A DNA stretch of 64,000 nucleotides from Methanotorris igneus Kol 5 (lineage in GTDB: Archaea; AGJL01; Methanococci; Methanococcales; Methanococcaceae): assembly GCF_000214415.1 (NCBI RefSeq), contig NC_015562.1:1527130-1591129 (forward strand). Reading direction: 5' to 3'. The notes under the pieces are model-generated. The model did not search any database and was not told the origin of the DNA. It was given only the letters and a program-made list of their open reading frames with translations. Shown here in pieces: positions 55,568 to 64,000 of this stretch. Each line of letters opens with the position of its first letter. The stretch's first letter is position 1. Position numbers and translations under genes: made by a program.

Positions 55568-58237
55568 ATGGACAGATATGAAATCCCAAAGGAAATTGGG
55601 GAAATTATATTTGGTTTGTTGTCCCCAGAACACATTAGAAAGATGTCTGTTGCTAAGATTGTAACTGCAGACACTTACGATGATGATGGTTATCCTATTG
55701 ATGGAGGTTTAATGGATACAAGATTGGGTGTTATTGACCCTGGTTTAGTTTGTAAGACATGTGGTGGTAGGGTAGGAACTTGTCCAGGACACTTTGGACA
55801 CATAGAATTGGCTAAGCCAGTAATCCATATAGGATTTGCAAAGGATATTTACAAGATTTTAAAGGCAGTTTGTCCACACTGTGGAAGGATAGCGATAAAT
55901 GAAGTCAAGATAAAAGAATATCTCGAAAAAATGAAAAAATTAGAGGAAGATGGTGGAGACAAGTGGGAAGTTTGTGAGGAGGTATTAAAAGAGGCAGCAA
56001 AAGCTAATGTCTGTCCACACTGTGGAGAAATAAAGTATGACATCAAATATGAAAAGCCAACAACCTACTACCAAATAGACGGAAAAACTGAAAAGTTATT
56101 AACGCCTTCAGACGTTAGAGAAATTCTTGAGAAGATTCCAGATGAAGATTGTATATTACTTGGATTGAACCCAGAGGTTATGAGACCAGAGTGGATGGTT
56201 TTAACAGTTCTCCCAGTTCCACCAGTTACAGTAAGGCCTTCTATCACATTGGAGAGTGGAGAGAGAAGTGAGGATGATTTAACACACAAATTAGTTGATA
56301 TTATAAGAATTAACCAAAGATTAGAAGAGAATATTGAGGGAGGAGCTCCAAACTTAATTATTGAGGACTTGTGGGACTTATTGCAGTATCACGTCAACAC
56401 TTACTTTGACAACGAAGCTCCAGGTATCCCTCCAGCAAGGCACAGAAGTGGAAGGCCTTTAAGAACATTGGCTCAAAGGTTAAAAGGTAAAGAAGGTAGG
56501 TTTAGGCATAACCTTGCTGGTAAGAGGGTTAACTTCTCAGCAAGGACTGTCATTTCCCCTGACCCATGTTTGAGTATTAACGAAGTTGGGGTTCCAGAGG
56601 TCGTTGCAAAGGAATTGACTGTCCCAGAAAAGGTTACAAAATACAACATTGACAAAATCAGAGAACTCCTTAAAAACGGTTCTGAAAAACACCCAGGGGT
56701 AAATTACGTCATTAAAAAAGTAAAGTTGAGAGATGGAAGGGAAGAAGAGGTAAAAATAAAAATAACTGAGAAAAACAAAGATTTCTGGGTAGAAAATATT
56801 GAAGAGGGAATGATTGTTGAGAGGCATTTAATGGATGGGGATATTGTTTTATACAACAGGCAGCCATCATTGCACAGAATGTCTATTATGGCACACAGAG
56901 TTAAAGTCCTTCCATATAGAACATTTAGGCACAACCTCTGTGTCTGTCCACCATATAACGCTGACTTTGATGGAGATGAGATGAACCTTCACGTTCCACA
57001 ATCAGAAGAGGCAAGAGCAGAGGCAGAGGCATTGATGTTAGTTGAGAAACACATCCTTTCCCCAAGGTTTGGAGGGCCAATTATCGGGGCAATTCACGAC
57101 TACATTACTGGAGCTTACCTTTTAACGTCATCATACTTCACAAAGGATGAAGCTTCAATCATCTTGAGAAGTGGAGGAATTAAGGACGAGTTGTGGGAAC
57201 CAGATAAGATTGAAAACGGAATTCCTTTATACAGTGGAAAGAAAATATTCAGCAAAGCATTACCAAAAGGATTGAACTTAAAGTATAGGGCAAAGATTTG
57301 TAAGAAGTGTGATGAATGTAAAAAAGAGGACTGTCCACACGATGCTTATGTTGTAATTAAGAATGGAGAGTTAATAAAAGGAGTTGTTGATAAAAACGGA
57401 TTTGGGGCAGAGGCAGGTATTATATTAGATACAATAGTTAAGGAATTTGGTTCAGAAGAAGCAAGAAAATTCCTTGACAGCTCAACAAAAATGGCAATAA
57501 GAGCAATAATGATAAAAGGATTCACAACAGGTATTGATGATGAGGATATTCCAGAAGAGGCAGAAAAAGAAATCCAAAAAATCCTTGATAAGGCAGAGGA
57601 AGAAGTTAACGAAATTATTAGAAAATATGAAAATGGAGAACTTGAACCATTGCCAGGAAGAAGCTTAGAGGAGAGTAGGGAAGCATACATTATGAAAATC
57701 TTAGGTAAGGCAAGGGACGAAGCAGGGGCTGTTGCAGAGAGATACCTCAGTAAAGATAACCATGCAGCACTGATGGCAAGGACTGGGGCAAGAGGTTCTC
57801 TCTTGAACATCACAATGATGTCCGCATGTGTTGGGCAGCAATCTGTTAGGGGTCAGAGGATCTTCAGAGGTTATAGAAACAGAGTCCTTCCTCACTTCAA
57901 AAAAGGTAGCTTAGATGCAAAATCCCACGGGTTTGTTAGAAGCAGTTATAAGAAAGGACTTTCTCCAATTGAATACTTCTTCCACGCAATGGGAGGTAGG
58001 GAAGGTCTTGTTGACCAGGCTGTTAGAACTGCACAATCTGGTTACATGCAGAGAAGATTAATTAACGCTCTCCAAGATTTAAGGGCAGAGTATGATGGAA
58101 CTGTAAGAGACTCAAGAGGAACAATAATTCAATTTGTCTATGGAGAAGATGGAGTAGATCCATCAAAAGCAGACCATGGTAAGGCAGTTGATATTGACAA
58201 AATAATAACCAAAGTTAAGGCAAAATATGAAGAATAA
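55568..58237 (+). CDS. rpoA1: DNA-directed RNA polymerase subunit A' (no intein)
   Basis: An 889-residue protein with the clamp, catalytic and funnel parts of the largest subunit. The N-terminal zinc sites read CKTCGGRVGTCPGHFGHIEL and CPHCGRI. The magnesium-binding loop NADFDGDEM lies at residues 464-472. RHRSGRPLRTLAQRLKGKEG and GKRVNFSARTVISPDP are intact. M. jannaschii has an intein in this subunit in my memory; this sequence runs through without one. ATG 55568 fits the GGTGA spacing better than 55565. Confidence 0.95.
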   Translation: MDRYEIPKEIGEIIFGLLSPEHIRKMSVAKIVTADTYDDDGYPIDGGLMDTRLGVIDPGLVCKTCGGRVGTCPGHFGHIELAKPVIHIGFAKDIYKILKAVCPHCGRIAINEVKIKEYLEKMKKLEEDGGDKWEVCEEVLKEAAKANVCPHCGEIKYDIKYEKPTTYYQIDGKTEKLLTPSDVREILEKIPDEDCILLGLNPEVMRPEWMVLTVLPVPPVTVRPSITLESGERSEDDLTHKLVDIIRINQRLEENIEGGAPNLIIEDLWDLLQYHVNTYFDNEAPGIPPARHRSGRPLRTLAQRLKGKEGRFRHNLAGKRVNFSARTVISPDPCLSINEVGVPEVVAKELTVPEKVTKYNIDKIRELLKNGSEKHPGVNYVIKKVKLRDGREEEVKIKITEKNKDFWVENIEEGMIVERHLMDGDIVLYNRQPSLHRMSIMAHRVKVLPYRTFRHNLCVCPPYNADFDGDEMNLHVPQSEEARAEAEALMLVEKHILSPRFGGPIIGAIHDYITGAYLLTSSYFTKDEASIILRSGGIKDELWEPDKIENGIPLYSGKKIFSKALPKGLNLKYRAKICKKCDECKKEDCPHDAYVVIKNGELIKGVVDKNGFGAEAGIILDTIVKEFGSEEARKFLDSSTKMAIRAIMIKGFTTGIDDEDIPEEAEKEIQKILDKAEEEVNEIIRKYENGELEPLPGRSLEESREAYIMKILGKARDEAGAVAERYLSKDNHAALMARTGARGSLLNITMMSACVGQQSVRGQRIFRGYRNRVLPHFKKGSLDAKSHGFVRSSYKKGLSPIEYFFHAMGGREGLVDQAVRTAQSGYMQRRLINALQDLRAEYDGTVRDSRGTIIQFVYGEDGVDPSKADHGKAVDIDKIITKVKAKYEE

Positions 58238-58277
58238 TTGGGGCAATTTTGTCAAATAATTTTCATCGGTGGGTAAC

Positions 58278-60872
58278 ATGGAGTTAGCGGAAATGATTAA
58301 GAAAAAAGTTGAAAATACGGAGTTGCCACTTTCATTAAAAGAGGAATTGGTAAGCAAACTTGTAAAAGAGAACATAACGGATGAAAAAATTATTGATGAA
58401 ATTATTGAAGAGACAGTTAAAGCTTATAAGAGGACACTTGTTGAACCAGGGGAAGCTGTTGGGGTTGTTGCAGCACAGTCCATTGGTGAGCCAGGTACTC
58501 AGATGTCCTTGCCCTATGATGAGAAGATCGTAATTAAGGAAGGAGAGAACGTCAGATTAGTTGAGATCGGCAGATTTGTTGATGAATGCATAGAGAAATT
58601 TGGATTCGTTAAGCAGGGAGTTCATGAAATCTGCGATTTGCCAGTAGATGTCTACGCACTGAGCCTGGATCAGGACGAAAAAGTCCACTGGAAGAGAATT
58701 ACAAGCGTTATAAGGCACAGATTCAGCGGGAAACTCATAAGGATTAAGACGAGGTCTGGAAGAGTAATCACCGCAACTCCTTATCACTCGTTCGTCGTCA
58801 GGCAGAACAATAAAGTAGTGCCCATAGAGGGTAGAAAGCTCAAGGTTAGAGATAGGATTCCGGCGATAAGGTACATGCCATTGAACTGCATATCCGCAAT
58901 CGACCTAGCTGAGTTCGTCAGCTATCCAGTTTCTGGTGATTCAATAAAGCCGATCAACGGTAAGGTTATTGATAGAAAGCTCGAATTGGACTTCGACCTC
59001 GGATACTTCTTGGGTATATACCTAGCAGACGGCTATTCAACGAAATACTTCGTGTCGATCTCGAATACAAACAAGGAGGTCATCGAAATAGTCAGAAAGT
59101 TGGCGGAGAGACTTGGTATTAAGACGGCTGAATACGATAACCACAGCGGATTTTCAAAGAGTCATGACATAAGGTTGTACTCTTCAGTTCTAAGTGAGTT
59201 CGTCCAGAACTTTGGTAGTAATGCAGAGGAGAAGAAGATTCCAGACTTCGTGTTTAGCGCTGAGAAGGAGTTCGTCAGAGGTATATTGCAGGGTTATTTC
59301 GACGGAGACGGAAGTGTAAGCGTTGAAAGAAAGACGATTAGAGCGTTCTCATCATCCAAAGATCTGATAGACGAAATAGCCCTGTTACTAACAAGGTTCG
59401 GAATATTCTGCGTTAAGAGAAGGGTAAAGGGACAGTACGGAATCGAGATATCCTACAGGTACGCTAAGAGGTTTGCAGAGGAGATAGGTTCCTCCATTCC
59501 AGAAAAGGCTAGGAAGCTTGAGAAACTTGTTGAATCGCTGAAATCTAAAACCACGTACGATCTAATAGACGTGATCCCATCGATAGGTTCGGCACTTTTA
59601 GATGCCTCTAAAAAGCTCGGATATCCGTTGCACTACGCGAGGAAGTTTGTCAGAAAGCAGAAGATAGGAAGAACTACCTTGCAAAGGCATCTTACAAAAC
59701 TTGAAGAGCTCGCTAGAGCGAAAAACGTTGAATTGGAAGAGTTGAAGGTTCTTAGAAAAGCCGTAGAGAGTGATGTCATCTGGGATGAAATAGTATCGAT
59801 AGAGGAAGTCAACTACGATGGCTATGTCTATGATTTAAGCGTTGAAGGTCTGGAAACTTTCACGACGGCCGAAGGTTTGATCACACACAACACGATGAGA
59901 ACCTTCCACTATGCGGGAGTCGCGGAACTTAACGTTACTCTTGGTTTGCCAAGGATGATTGAGATTGTTGATGCGAGAAAGGAACCATCAACACCAATGA
60001 TGACAATTTATTTGGAGGAGGACTATAGATACGATAGGGCAAAAGCAGAGAAAGTCGCAAAGGAAATTGAGAGTACTACCGTCGATACAGTTTCCAAAAG
60101 TGTCAGTATTGATTTAATAAGGGAGTGTATAACCATTGAGTTGGATGAAGATAGGTTAAGGAGTAGGGATTTAACCATAGATGATGTTGTTGACGCAATT
60201 AAGAAAAAGTTGAAATTAAAAATTGAGGTTGATGGAAATAAGTTATATTTAAAAATAAAGAACCCATCTCTCAAAACTTTAAGAAAGAGATTGCCAAAAG
60301 TTAGGTCTGTGCAGTTGAAAGGAGTGCCAAATATTGAAAGGGTTATAATTAAAAAAGAAGGGGATGAATACGTTCTCTACAGTGAAGGTTCTAACTTGAA
60401 AGAGGTCTTTAAAATTGAGGGTGTAGATAAAACAAGAACTATAACAAACAACATTATAGAGATTCAGGAAGTTCTTGGAATTGAGGCAGCAAGGAATGCA
60501 ATTATAAATGAGATGAAATCAACCTTGGAAGAGCAGGGTCTTGATGTTGATATAAGGCACTTGATGCTTGTGGCAGATATTATGACAGCAGATGGGGAAG
60601 TTAAGCCAATAGGTAGGCATGGGGTCGGTGGAGAAAAAGCATCTGTCTTGGCGAGGGCGGCATTCGAGGAGACAGTTAAACATTTATATACTGCGGCGAT
60701 TAGGGGTTATAAAGATGAGTTGAAGGGAGTTATTGAAAACGTTATTGTAGGTAAGCCAATCTACTTAGGAACTGGGTGTGTTAAGTTGTATATTGATAGG
60801 GACTATGAAGAGGGTAAAAGTATAAATACTACTAACTTAAATAATAAGGTTGCCGAAGATAGAGATAATTAA
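58278..60872 (+). CDS. rpoA2: DNA-directed RNA polymerase subunit A'' precursor with intein
   Basis: An 864-residue precursor. Residues 1-76 and 539-864 are the C-terminal part of the largest subunit (jaw, trigger-loop and bridge regions): GEAVGVVAAQSIGEPGTQM, then TMRTFHYAGVAELNVTLGLP after the intein, and GGEKASVLARAAFEETVKHL near the end. The mature subunit would have 402 residues. The intein breaks the highly conserved GTQM-TMRTFH element, so splicing is needed for an active polymerase. ATG 58278 is chosen because GTG 58269 lies in the GGTGGG site. Confidence 0.95.
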   Translation: MELAEMIKKKVENTELPLSLKEELVSKLVKENITDEKIIDEIIEETVKAYKRTLVEPGEAVGVVAAQSIGEPGTQMSLPYDEKIVIKEGENVRLVEIGRFVDECIEKFGFVKQGVHEICDLPVDVYALSLDQDEKVHWKRITSVIRHRFSGKLIRIKTRSGRVITATPYHSFVVRQNNKVVPIEGRKLKVRDRIPAIRYMPLNCISAIDLAEFVSYPVSGDSIKPINGKVIDRKLELDFDLGYFLGIYLADGYSTKYFVSISNTNKEVIEIVRKLAERLGIKTAEYDNHSGFSKSHDIRLYSSVLSEFVQNFGSNAEEKKIPDFVFSAEKEFVRGILQGYFDGDGSVSVERKTIRAFSSSKDLIDEIALLLTRFGIFCVKRRVKGQYGIEISYRYAKRFAEEIGSSIPEKARKLEKLVESLKSKTTYDLIDVIPSIGSALLDASKKLGYPLHYARKFVRKQKIGRTTLQRHLTKLEELARAKNVELEELKVLRKAVESDVIWDEIVSIEEVNYDGYVYDLSVEGLETFTTAEGLITHNTMRTFHYAGVAELNVTLGLPRMIEIVDARKEPSTPMMTIYLEEDYRYDRAKAEKVAKEIESTTVDTVSKSVSIDLIRECITIELDEDRLRSRDLTIDDVVDAIKKKLKLKIEVDGNKLYLKIKNPSLKTLRKRLPKVRSVQLKGVPNIERVIIKKEGDEYVLYSEGSNLKEVFKIEGVDKTRTITNNIIEIQEVLGIEAARNAIINEMKSTLEEQGLDVDIRHLMLVADIMTADGEVKPIGRHGVGGEKASVLARAAFEETVKHLYTAAIRGYKDELKGVIENVIVGKPIYLGTGCVKLYIDRDYEEGKSINTTNLNNKVAEDRDN
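58506..59891 (+). mobile_element. Intein with LAGLIDADG homing endonuclease in RpoA''
   Basis: A 462-residue intein. It starts with Ser (SLPYDEKIVIKEGENVRLVE), has the block B motif VITATPYHSFVV with T-x-x-H, two LAGLIDADG motifs (LGYFLGIYLADG and GILQGYFDGDG) and ends with ETFTTAEGLITHN followed by Thr as the +1 residue. All expected splicing residues are present (Ser1, penultimate His, terminal Asn, Thr+1). Its codons (gac, gag, ctc, tcg, acg) are richer in G+C than the AT-rich host gene, a sign of arrival from another lineage. Confidence 0.93.
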
Positions 60873-61091
60873 TATATTTAAACTCTTTTATTTTTTGATA
60901 TATTCTAACTGTTGTTTAAACCATTTTTGTTGTTTTAAAATGACATTTCAAAATCATGTCCGTATACAAAAAGTATAAAAATAACTTTGAACTATTATAA
61001 CCAACACATTCAAAACCTTTACGCTTAAAATCAAACAAAATATTTTGGAGGAAAAATCCTCCGGAGTAAAAAATGAGAAGGAGGAGTGAAA

Positions 61092-61409
61092 ATGGATATA
61101 AATAAGGCAATTAGAACTGCGGTTGATACTGGAAAAGTTATATTAGGTTCAAAAAGAACAATAAAATTCATAAAACACGGAGAAGGTAAATTGGTTATTA
61201 TTGCTGGTAACTGTCCAAAAGAACTTGAAGAGGATGTAAAATACTATGCAAAACTCTCAGATATTCCAGTTTATACCCACAATGTAACATCATTAGAATT
61301 AGGGGCTATCTGTGGGAAACCTTTCCCAGTTGCTGCACTTCTTGTCCTCGAAGAAGGGAACTCAAATATTTTGAGTTTAATAAAAGAAGGAAATTCAGGT
61401 GATATTTAA
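61092..61409 (+). CDS. rpl30e: Ribosomal protein L30e
   Basis: A 105-residue protein of the L7Ae/L30e fold on the large ribosomal subunit. It has [40 protein letters not shown] and [17 protein letters not shown]-type ends, as in archaeal L30e. The ATG at 61092 follows GGAGGAGTGA. A 219-bp spacer with possible promoter DNA (agtataaaaa near 60970) separates it from rpoA2. Its stop shares a base with the nusA start. Confidence 0.93.
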   Translation: MDINKAIRTAVDTGKVILGSKRTIKFIKHGEGKLVIIAGNCPKELEEDVKYYAKLSDIPVYTHNVTSLELGAICGKPFPVAALLVLEEGNSNILSLIKEGNSGDI

Positions 61410-61999
61410 TGAAAGTTAGGTTAACAACAGAAGAAATTATGAAAATTGGTTATTTTGAAAAATTAAGCGGTGCAACTGTCATCGATTGTATTTGTGATGA
61501 TGATAGGATTGTATTTGTTGTTAAAGAGGGAGATATAGGTGCAGCAATTGGGAAAGGTGGAGAAAACGTAAAAACCGCCATGGAGAAATTTGGTAAAAAG
61601 ATTGACATCATAGAATATTCATCAGACCTTAAAAAATTCATCAAAAATATATTTGCTCCAATAGAATTGGAAGACGTTTGGTTCAAAAAAATTAATGGGG
61701 AATTAATAGCATATGTAAGAATAAATCCTAAATTTAGAAGAGCAGTTATTGGAAACAGAGGAAGAAACATTGAAAGAGCTGTGCAAATTGCAAGAAGACA
61801 CACCGACGTAAAGAATATAAGGGTCATTGTAGGAAATAGAAGGAGGCCATTCAGAAAAAGATTTGGGGGTAAAAAAGTACTTAGAGATACAAGCAAAGAA
61901 TCAGTAGAAATGCAAGCTCAAGCAACTAAAACTGAAGAAACCAATACTGAACAACAACAAACTGAAACAACAAACACAACAACAGAAGAAAACCAATAG
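61409..61999 (+). CDS. nusA: NusA-like transcription factor, two KH domains with Gln/Thr-rich tail
   Basis: A 196-residue protein with two KH domains, the core of archaeal NusA: KEGDIGAAIGKGGENVKTAM (KH1) and INPKFRRAVIGNRGRNIERA (KH2). Archaeal forms lack the bacterial N-terminal and S1 domains. After a basic stretch (GNRRRPFRKRFGGKK) comes a tail of about 40 residues rich in Thr, Glu and Gln (TEETNTEQQQTETTNTTTEE), unlike the compact end expected. The ATG overlaps the L30e stop by one base (TAATG). Confidence 0.92.
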   Translation: MKVRLTTEEIMKIGYFEKLSGATVIDCICDDDRIVFVVKEGDIGAAIGKGGENVKTAMEKFGKKIDIIEYSSDLKKFIKNIFAPIELEDVWFKKINGELIAYVRINPKFRRAVIGNRGRNIERAVQIARRHTDVKNIRVIVGNRRRPFRKRFGGKKVLRDTSKESVEMQAQATKTEETNTEQQQTETTNTTTEENQ

Positions 62000-62147
62000 A
62001 TATTAAACCAAATCTTATTCAATAAATAAATATATAAATGAAACTAAATGATGAACATGAATATAAGTTATAATTGGAACTACTAAAAATAAAAATAAGA
62101 AATTAAAAAACATTAAAATTAAAAAACAATCGTAAAATGGTGAGAAG

Positions 62148-62594
62148 ATGTCAGGAAGTAAATCACCAAGAGGGGAATTTGCTGGAAGAAAGTTAAGATT
62201 GAAAAGAAAGAAATGTAGATGGCATGACTACAACTATGTCAGAAGAGTATTGAGATTAAAAGAAAAATATGACCCATTAGAAGGAGCTCCAATGGCAAGA
62301 GGAATTGTTATTGAAAAAGTTGGTTTAGAGGCAAAGCAGCCAAACTCTGCTATTAGGAAGTGTGTTAGAGTTCAGTTAATCAAAAACGGTAGAGTTGTTA
62401 CAGCATTCTGTCCAGGAAACCACGCTATAAACTTCATTGATGAACACGATGAAGTTATTATTGAAGGTATTGGGGGACCAAAAGGGCCAAGAGCAAAAGG
62501 GGACATTCCAGGAGTTAAATATAAGGTCATTATGGTCGGTAAGAACTCATTAAGAGAGCTCGTTAGAGGAAGACAAGAAAAAGTTAAAAGATAA
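62148..62594 (+). CDS. rps12: Ribosomal protein S12
   Basis: A 148-residue uS12 of the archaeal/eukaryotic type (S23e). It lies at the decoding centre. Key stretches are [40 protein letters not shown], which holds the invariant PNSA loop, and [29 protein letters not shown] precedes the ATG. It heads the S12-S7-EF2 string known from all archaea. Confidence 0.97.
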   Translation: MSGSKSPRGEFAGRKLRLKRKKCRWHDYNYVRRVLRLKEKYDPLEGAPMARGIVIEKVGLEAKQPNSAIRKCVRVQLIKNGRVVTAFCPGNHAINFIDEHDEVIIEGIGGPKGPRAKGDIPGVKYKVIMVGKNSLRELVRGRQEKVKR

Positions 62595-62606
62595 ATTTGG
62601 GGTGAG

Positions 62607-63179
62607 ATGTTGGAAGAAATTAAAATATTTGGTAAGTGGGATCCTACAGAGGTTGTTGTTAGAGATCCAAGTTTAAGAAGATACATAAACTTAACACCAA
62701 TTTATGTTCCACACACAGCAGGTAGATTTACAAAGAAACAATTTGATAAAGCTAAAATGAGCATTGTTGAGAGATTAGCAAACAAAATAATGAGAAAGGA
62801 ACACAACACTGGAAAAAAACTCAAAGCATTAAAAATTGTTGAAGAAGCATTTGAAATTATTGAAAAAAGAACAAAACAAAACCCAATCCAAGTTTTAGTT
62901 GATGCCTTAGAAAACGCTGGTCCAAGAGAAGAAACAACAAGAATCTCCTATGGTGGAATTACTTACTTACAATCTGTTGACTCATCACCATCAAGAAGAT
63001 TAGATATTGCTTTAAGAAACATCGCATTAGGTGCATGGCAGGCATCACACAAAAACAAAAAGAGCATTGCTGAATGCTTAGCAGAAGAAATAATTGCTGC
63101 TGCAAAAGGAGACATTCAAAGAAGCTTCGCTGTCAGGAAAAAAGAAGAAACAGAAAGAGTTGCTCAATCAGCAAGATAA
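62607..63179 (+). CDS. rps7: Ribosomal protein S7
   Basis: A 190-residue uS7, a primary binder of the 16S rRNA 3' major domain. Marks are [60 protein letters not shown] and [20 protein letters not shown]. The ATG at 62607 lies only one base after GGTGA. TTG 62610 gives the usual spacing and could be used instead, so the first residue is uncertain. It is 12 bp after S12. Confidence 0.96.
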   Translation: MLEEIKIFGKWDPTEVVVRDPSLRRYINLTPIYVPHTAGRFTKKQFDKAKMSIVERLANKIMRKEHNTGKKLKALKIVEEAFEIIEKRTKQNPIQVLVDALENAGPREETTRISYGGITYLQSVDSSPSRRLDIALRNIALGAWQASHKNKKSIAECLAEEIIAAAKGDIQRSFAVRKKEETERVAQSAR

Positions 63180-63338
63180 TCAATATGTTTTATATTTTTC
63201 CAATTTAGCTTTTTCAATTAACTCTTTTATCTCAAAAATAAAAAATAAAAATTTAAAACTATGTCTATAATCCAAATAAAATACTAAATAAAAAACAACA
63301 AAACAAAAAGTAAAAATAATTAGGTGAGGGATGAGATT

Positions 63339-64000
63339 ATGGGTAGAAGAGCAAAGATGATTGAAAAAATTAAAACCTTAATGGAGCAACACGACAGAAT
63401 TAGAAACATTGGGATTTGTGCTCACATTGACCACGGTAAAACAACATTATCCGATAACTTATTGGCTGGAGCAGGAATGATTTCAAAAGATTTAGCAGGA
63501 GAGCAGTTAGCATTGGACTTTGATGAGGAAGAGGCACAAAGAGGTATTACAATTTACGCTGCAAACGTTTCAATGGTTCACACCTACGAAGGTAAAGATT
63601 ACTTAATTAACTTAATCGACACCCCAGGGCACGTTGACTTCGGTGGGGACGTTACAAGAGCAATGAGAGCAATTGATGGAACAATTGTCGTCGTTTGTGC
63701 AGTAGAAGGTGTAATGCCACAGACAGAAACTGTTTTAAGACAAGCATTGAGAGAAAAAGTAAAACCTGTCTTATTCATCAACAAAGTTGACAGATTAATC
63801 AACGAGTTAAAATTAACACCAGAAGAATTACAAAACAGATTCATGAAAATCATTACCGATGTAAACAACTTAATTAAGAAAATGGCTCCAGAAGAATTCA
63901 AAGACAAATGGCTTGTTAACGTCATGGATGGAAGTGTTGCATTTGGTTCAGCATACAACAACTGGGCAATTTCAGTTCCATTCATGCAAAAGAGTGGAAT
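63339..64000 (+). CDS. fusA: Elongation factor 2, N-terminal part (runs off the window)
   Basis: The first 220 codons of aEF-2, the translocation GTPase. The G domain shows G1 [15 protein letters not shown], the effector region [20 protein letters not shown]3 [13 protein letters not shown] and G4 FINKVDRLI. The start [20 protein letters not shown] follows AGGTGAGGGATGAGATT. The frame is open at the last base. The diphthamide region lies outside the window. It is the last gene seen of the S12-S7-EF2 operon. Confidence 0.97.
   Translation, partial: MGRRAKMIEKIKTLMEQHDRIRNIGICAHIDHGKTTLSDNLLAGAGMISKDLAGEQLALDFDEEEAQRGITIYAANVSMVHTYEGKDYLINLIDTPGHVDFGGDVTRAMRAIDGTIVVVCAVEGVMPQTETVLRQALREKVKPVLFINKVDRLINELKLTPEELQNRFMKIITDVNNLIKKMAPEEFKDKWLVNVMDGSVAFGSAYNNWAISVPFMQKSG

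Noticed and set aside
1-64000. CRISPR array or cas genes
   Set aside because: No regularly spaced direct repeats and no Cas-like proteins were seen. The repeats present are inverted repeats or IS ends.

Overview
The window looks like a chromosomal piece of a hyperthermophilic methanogen of the order Methanococcales (Methanocaldococcus/Methanotorris type). The evidence is very AT-rich DNA, GGTGA-type ribosome binding sites about 4-6 nt before most starts, archaeal histones, F420 biosynthesis (CofD), RNA polymerase with split B and A subunits, and gene order matching my memory of Methanocaldococcus jannaschii (glycosyltransferase-cofD; pyrI near a NOG1-type GTPase; trpB-trpA-rpoH-rpoB2-rpoB1-rpoA1-rpoA2-L30e-nusA-S12-S7-EF2). 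No rRNA, tRNA or CRISPR array was found.

Layout. 0-9.3 kb: housekeeping genes (glycosyltransferase, cofD, THUMP methyltransferase, histone, UMP kinase, small zinc-ribbon membrane protein, ADP-ribosylglycohydrolase, CobZ/PgpA-like phosphatase, histone variant with C-terminal extension, purQ, a four-CBS protein with an HPF-like tail). 9.3-10.5 kb: pyrI set in repeat-rich DNA with perfect hairpins, a GC-rich island and a MITE-like element. 10.5-16.3 kb: AcnX small subunit, NOG1-type GTPase, then a leftward group (TatD-like hydrolase, SppA, an anchored protein, a Wzy-like polymerase) and a decayed helical-repeat gene. 16.3-17 kb: remnants and hairpins.

17-29.4 kb is an envelope region. Three small membrane or anchored proteins face a tight leftward operon (DUF4129-like protein, DUF4350, MoxR ATPase, DUF58, membrane protein). 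Next come a 1132-residue surface protein with CWB2-like and PKD domains and a second anchored surface protein. 29.4-42.3 kb is a surface-glycan cluster: heptose-type epimerase, GDP-mannose dehydratase, GT2, two GT4, GT9, membrane proteins, another GT2, a methyltransferase and a flippase. It is interrupted by IS debris and a duplicated glycosyltransferase tail.

42.3-64 kb: dCTP deaminase, a UPF0210 protein, an iron/corrinoid-type ABC importer with an embedded methyltransferase, tryptophan synthase, then the RNA polymerase and ribosomal operon, ending inside EF-2. RpoA'' carries a 462-residue LAGLIDADG intein with base composition unlike its host; RpoA' has none.

The best candidates for undescribed biology are the CBS-HPF fusion (possible ribosome hibernation factor), the MoxR/DUF58/DUF4350 envelope operon with its detached DUF1616 halves, and the family of hairpin and inverted-repeat elements. 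Family names come from reading the protein sequences; no database search was possible.
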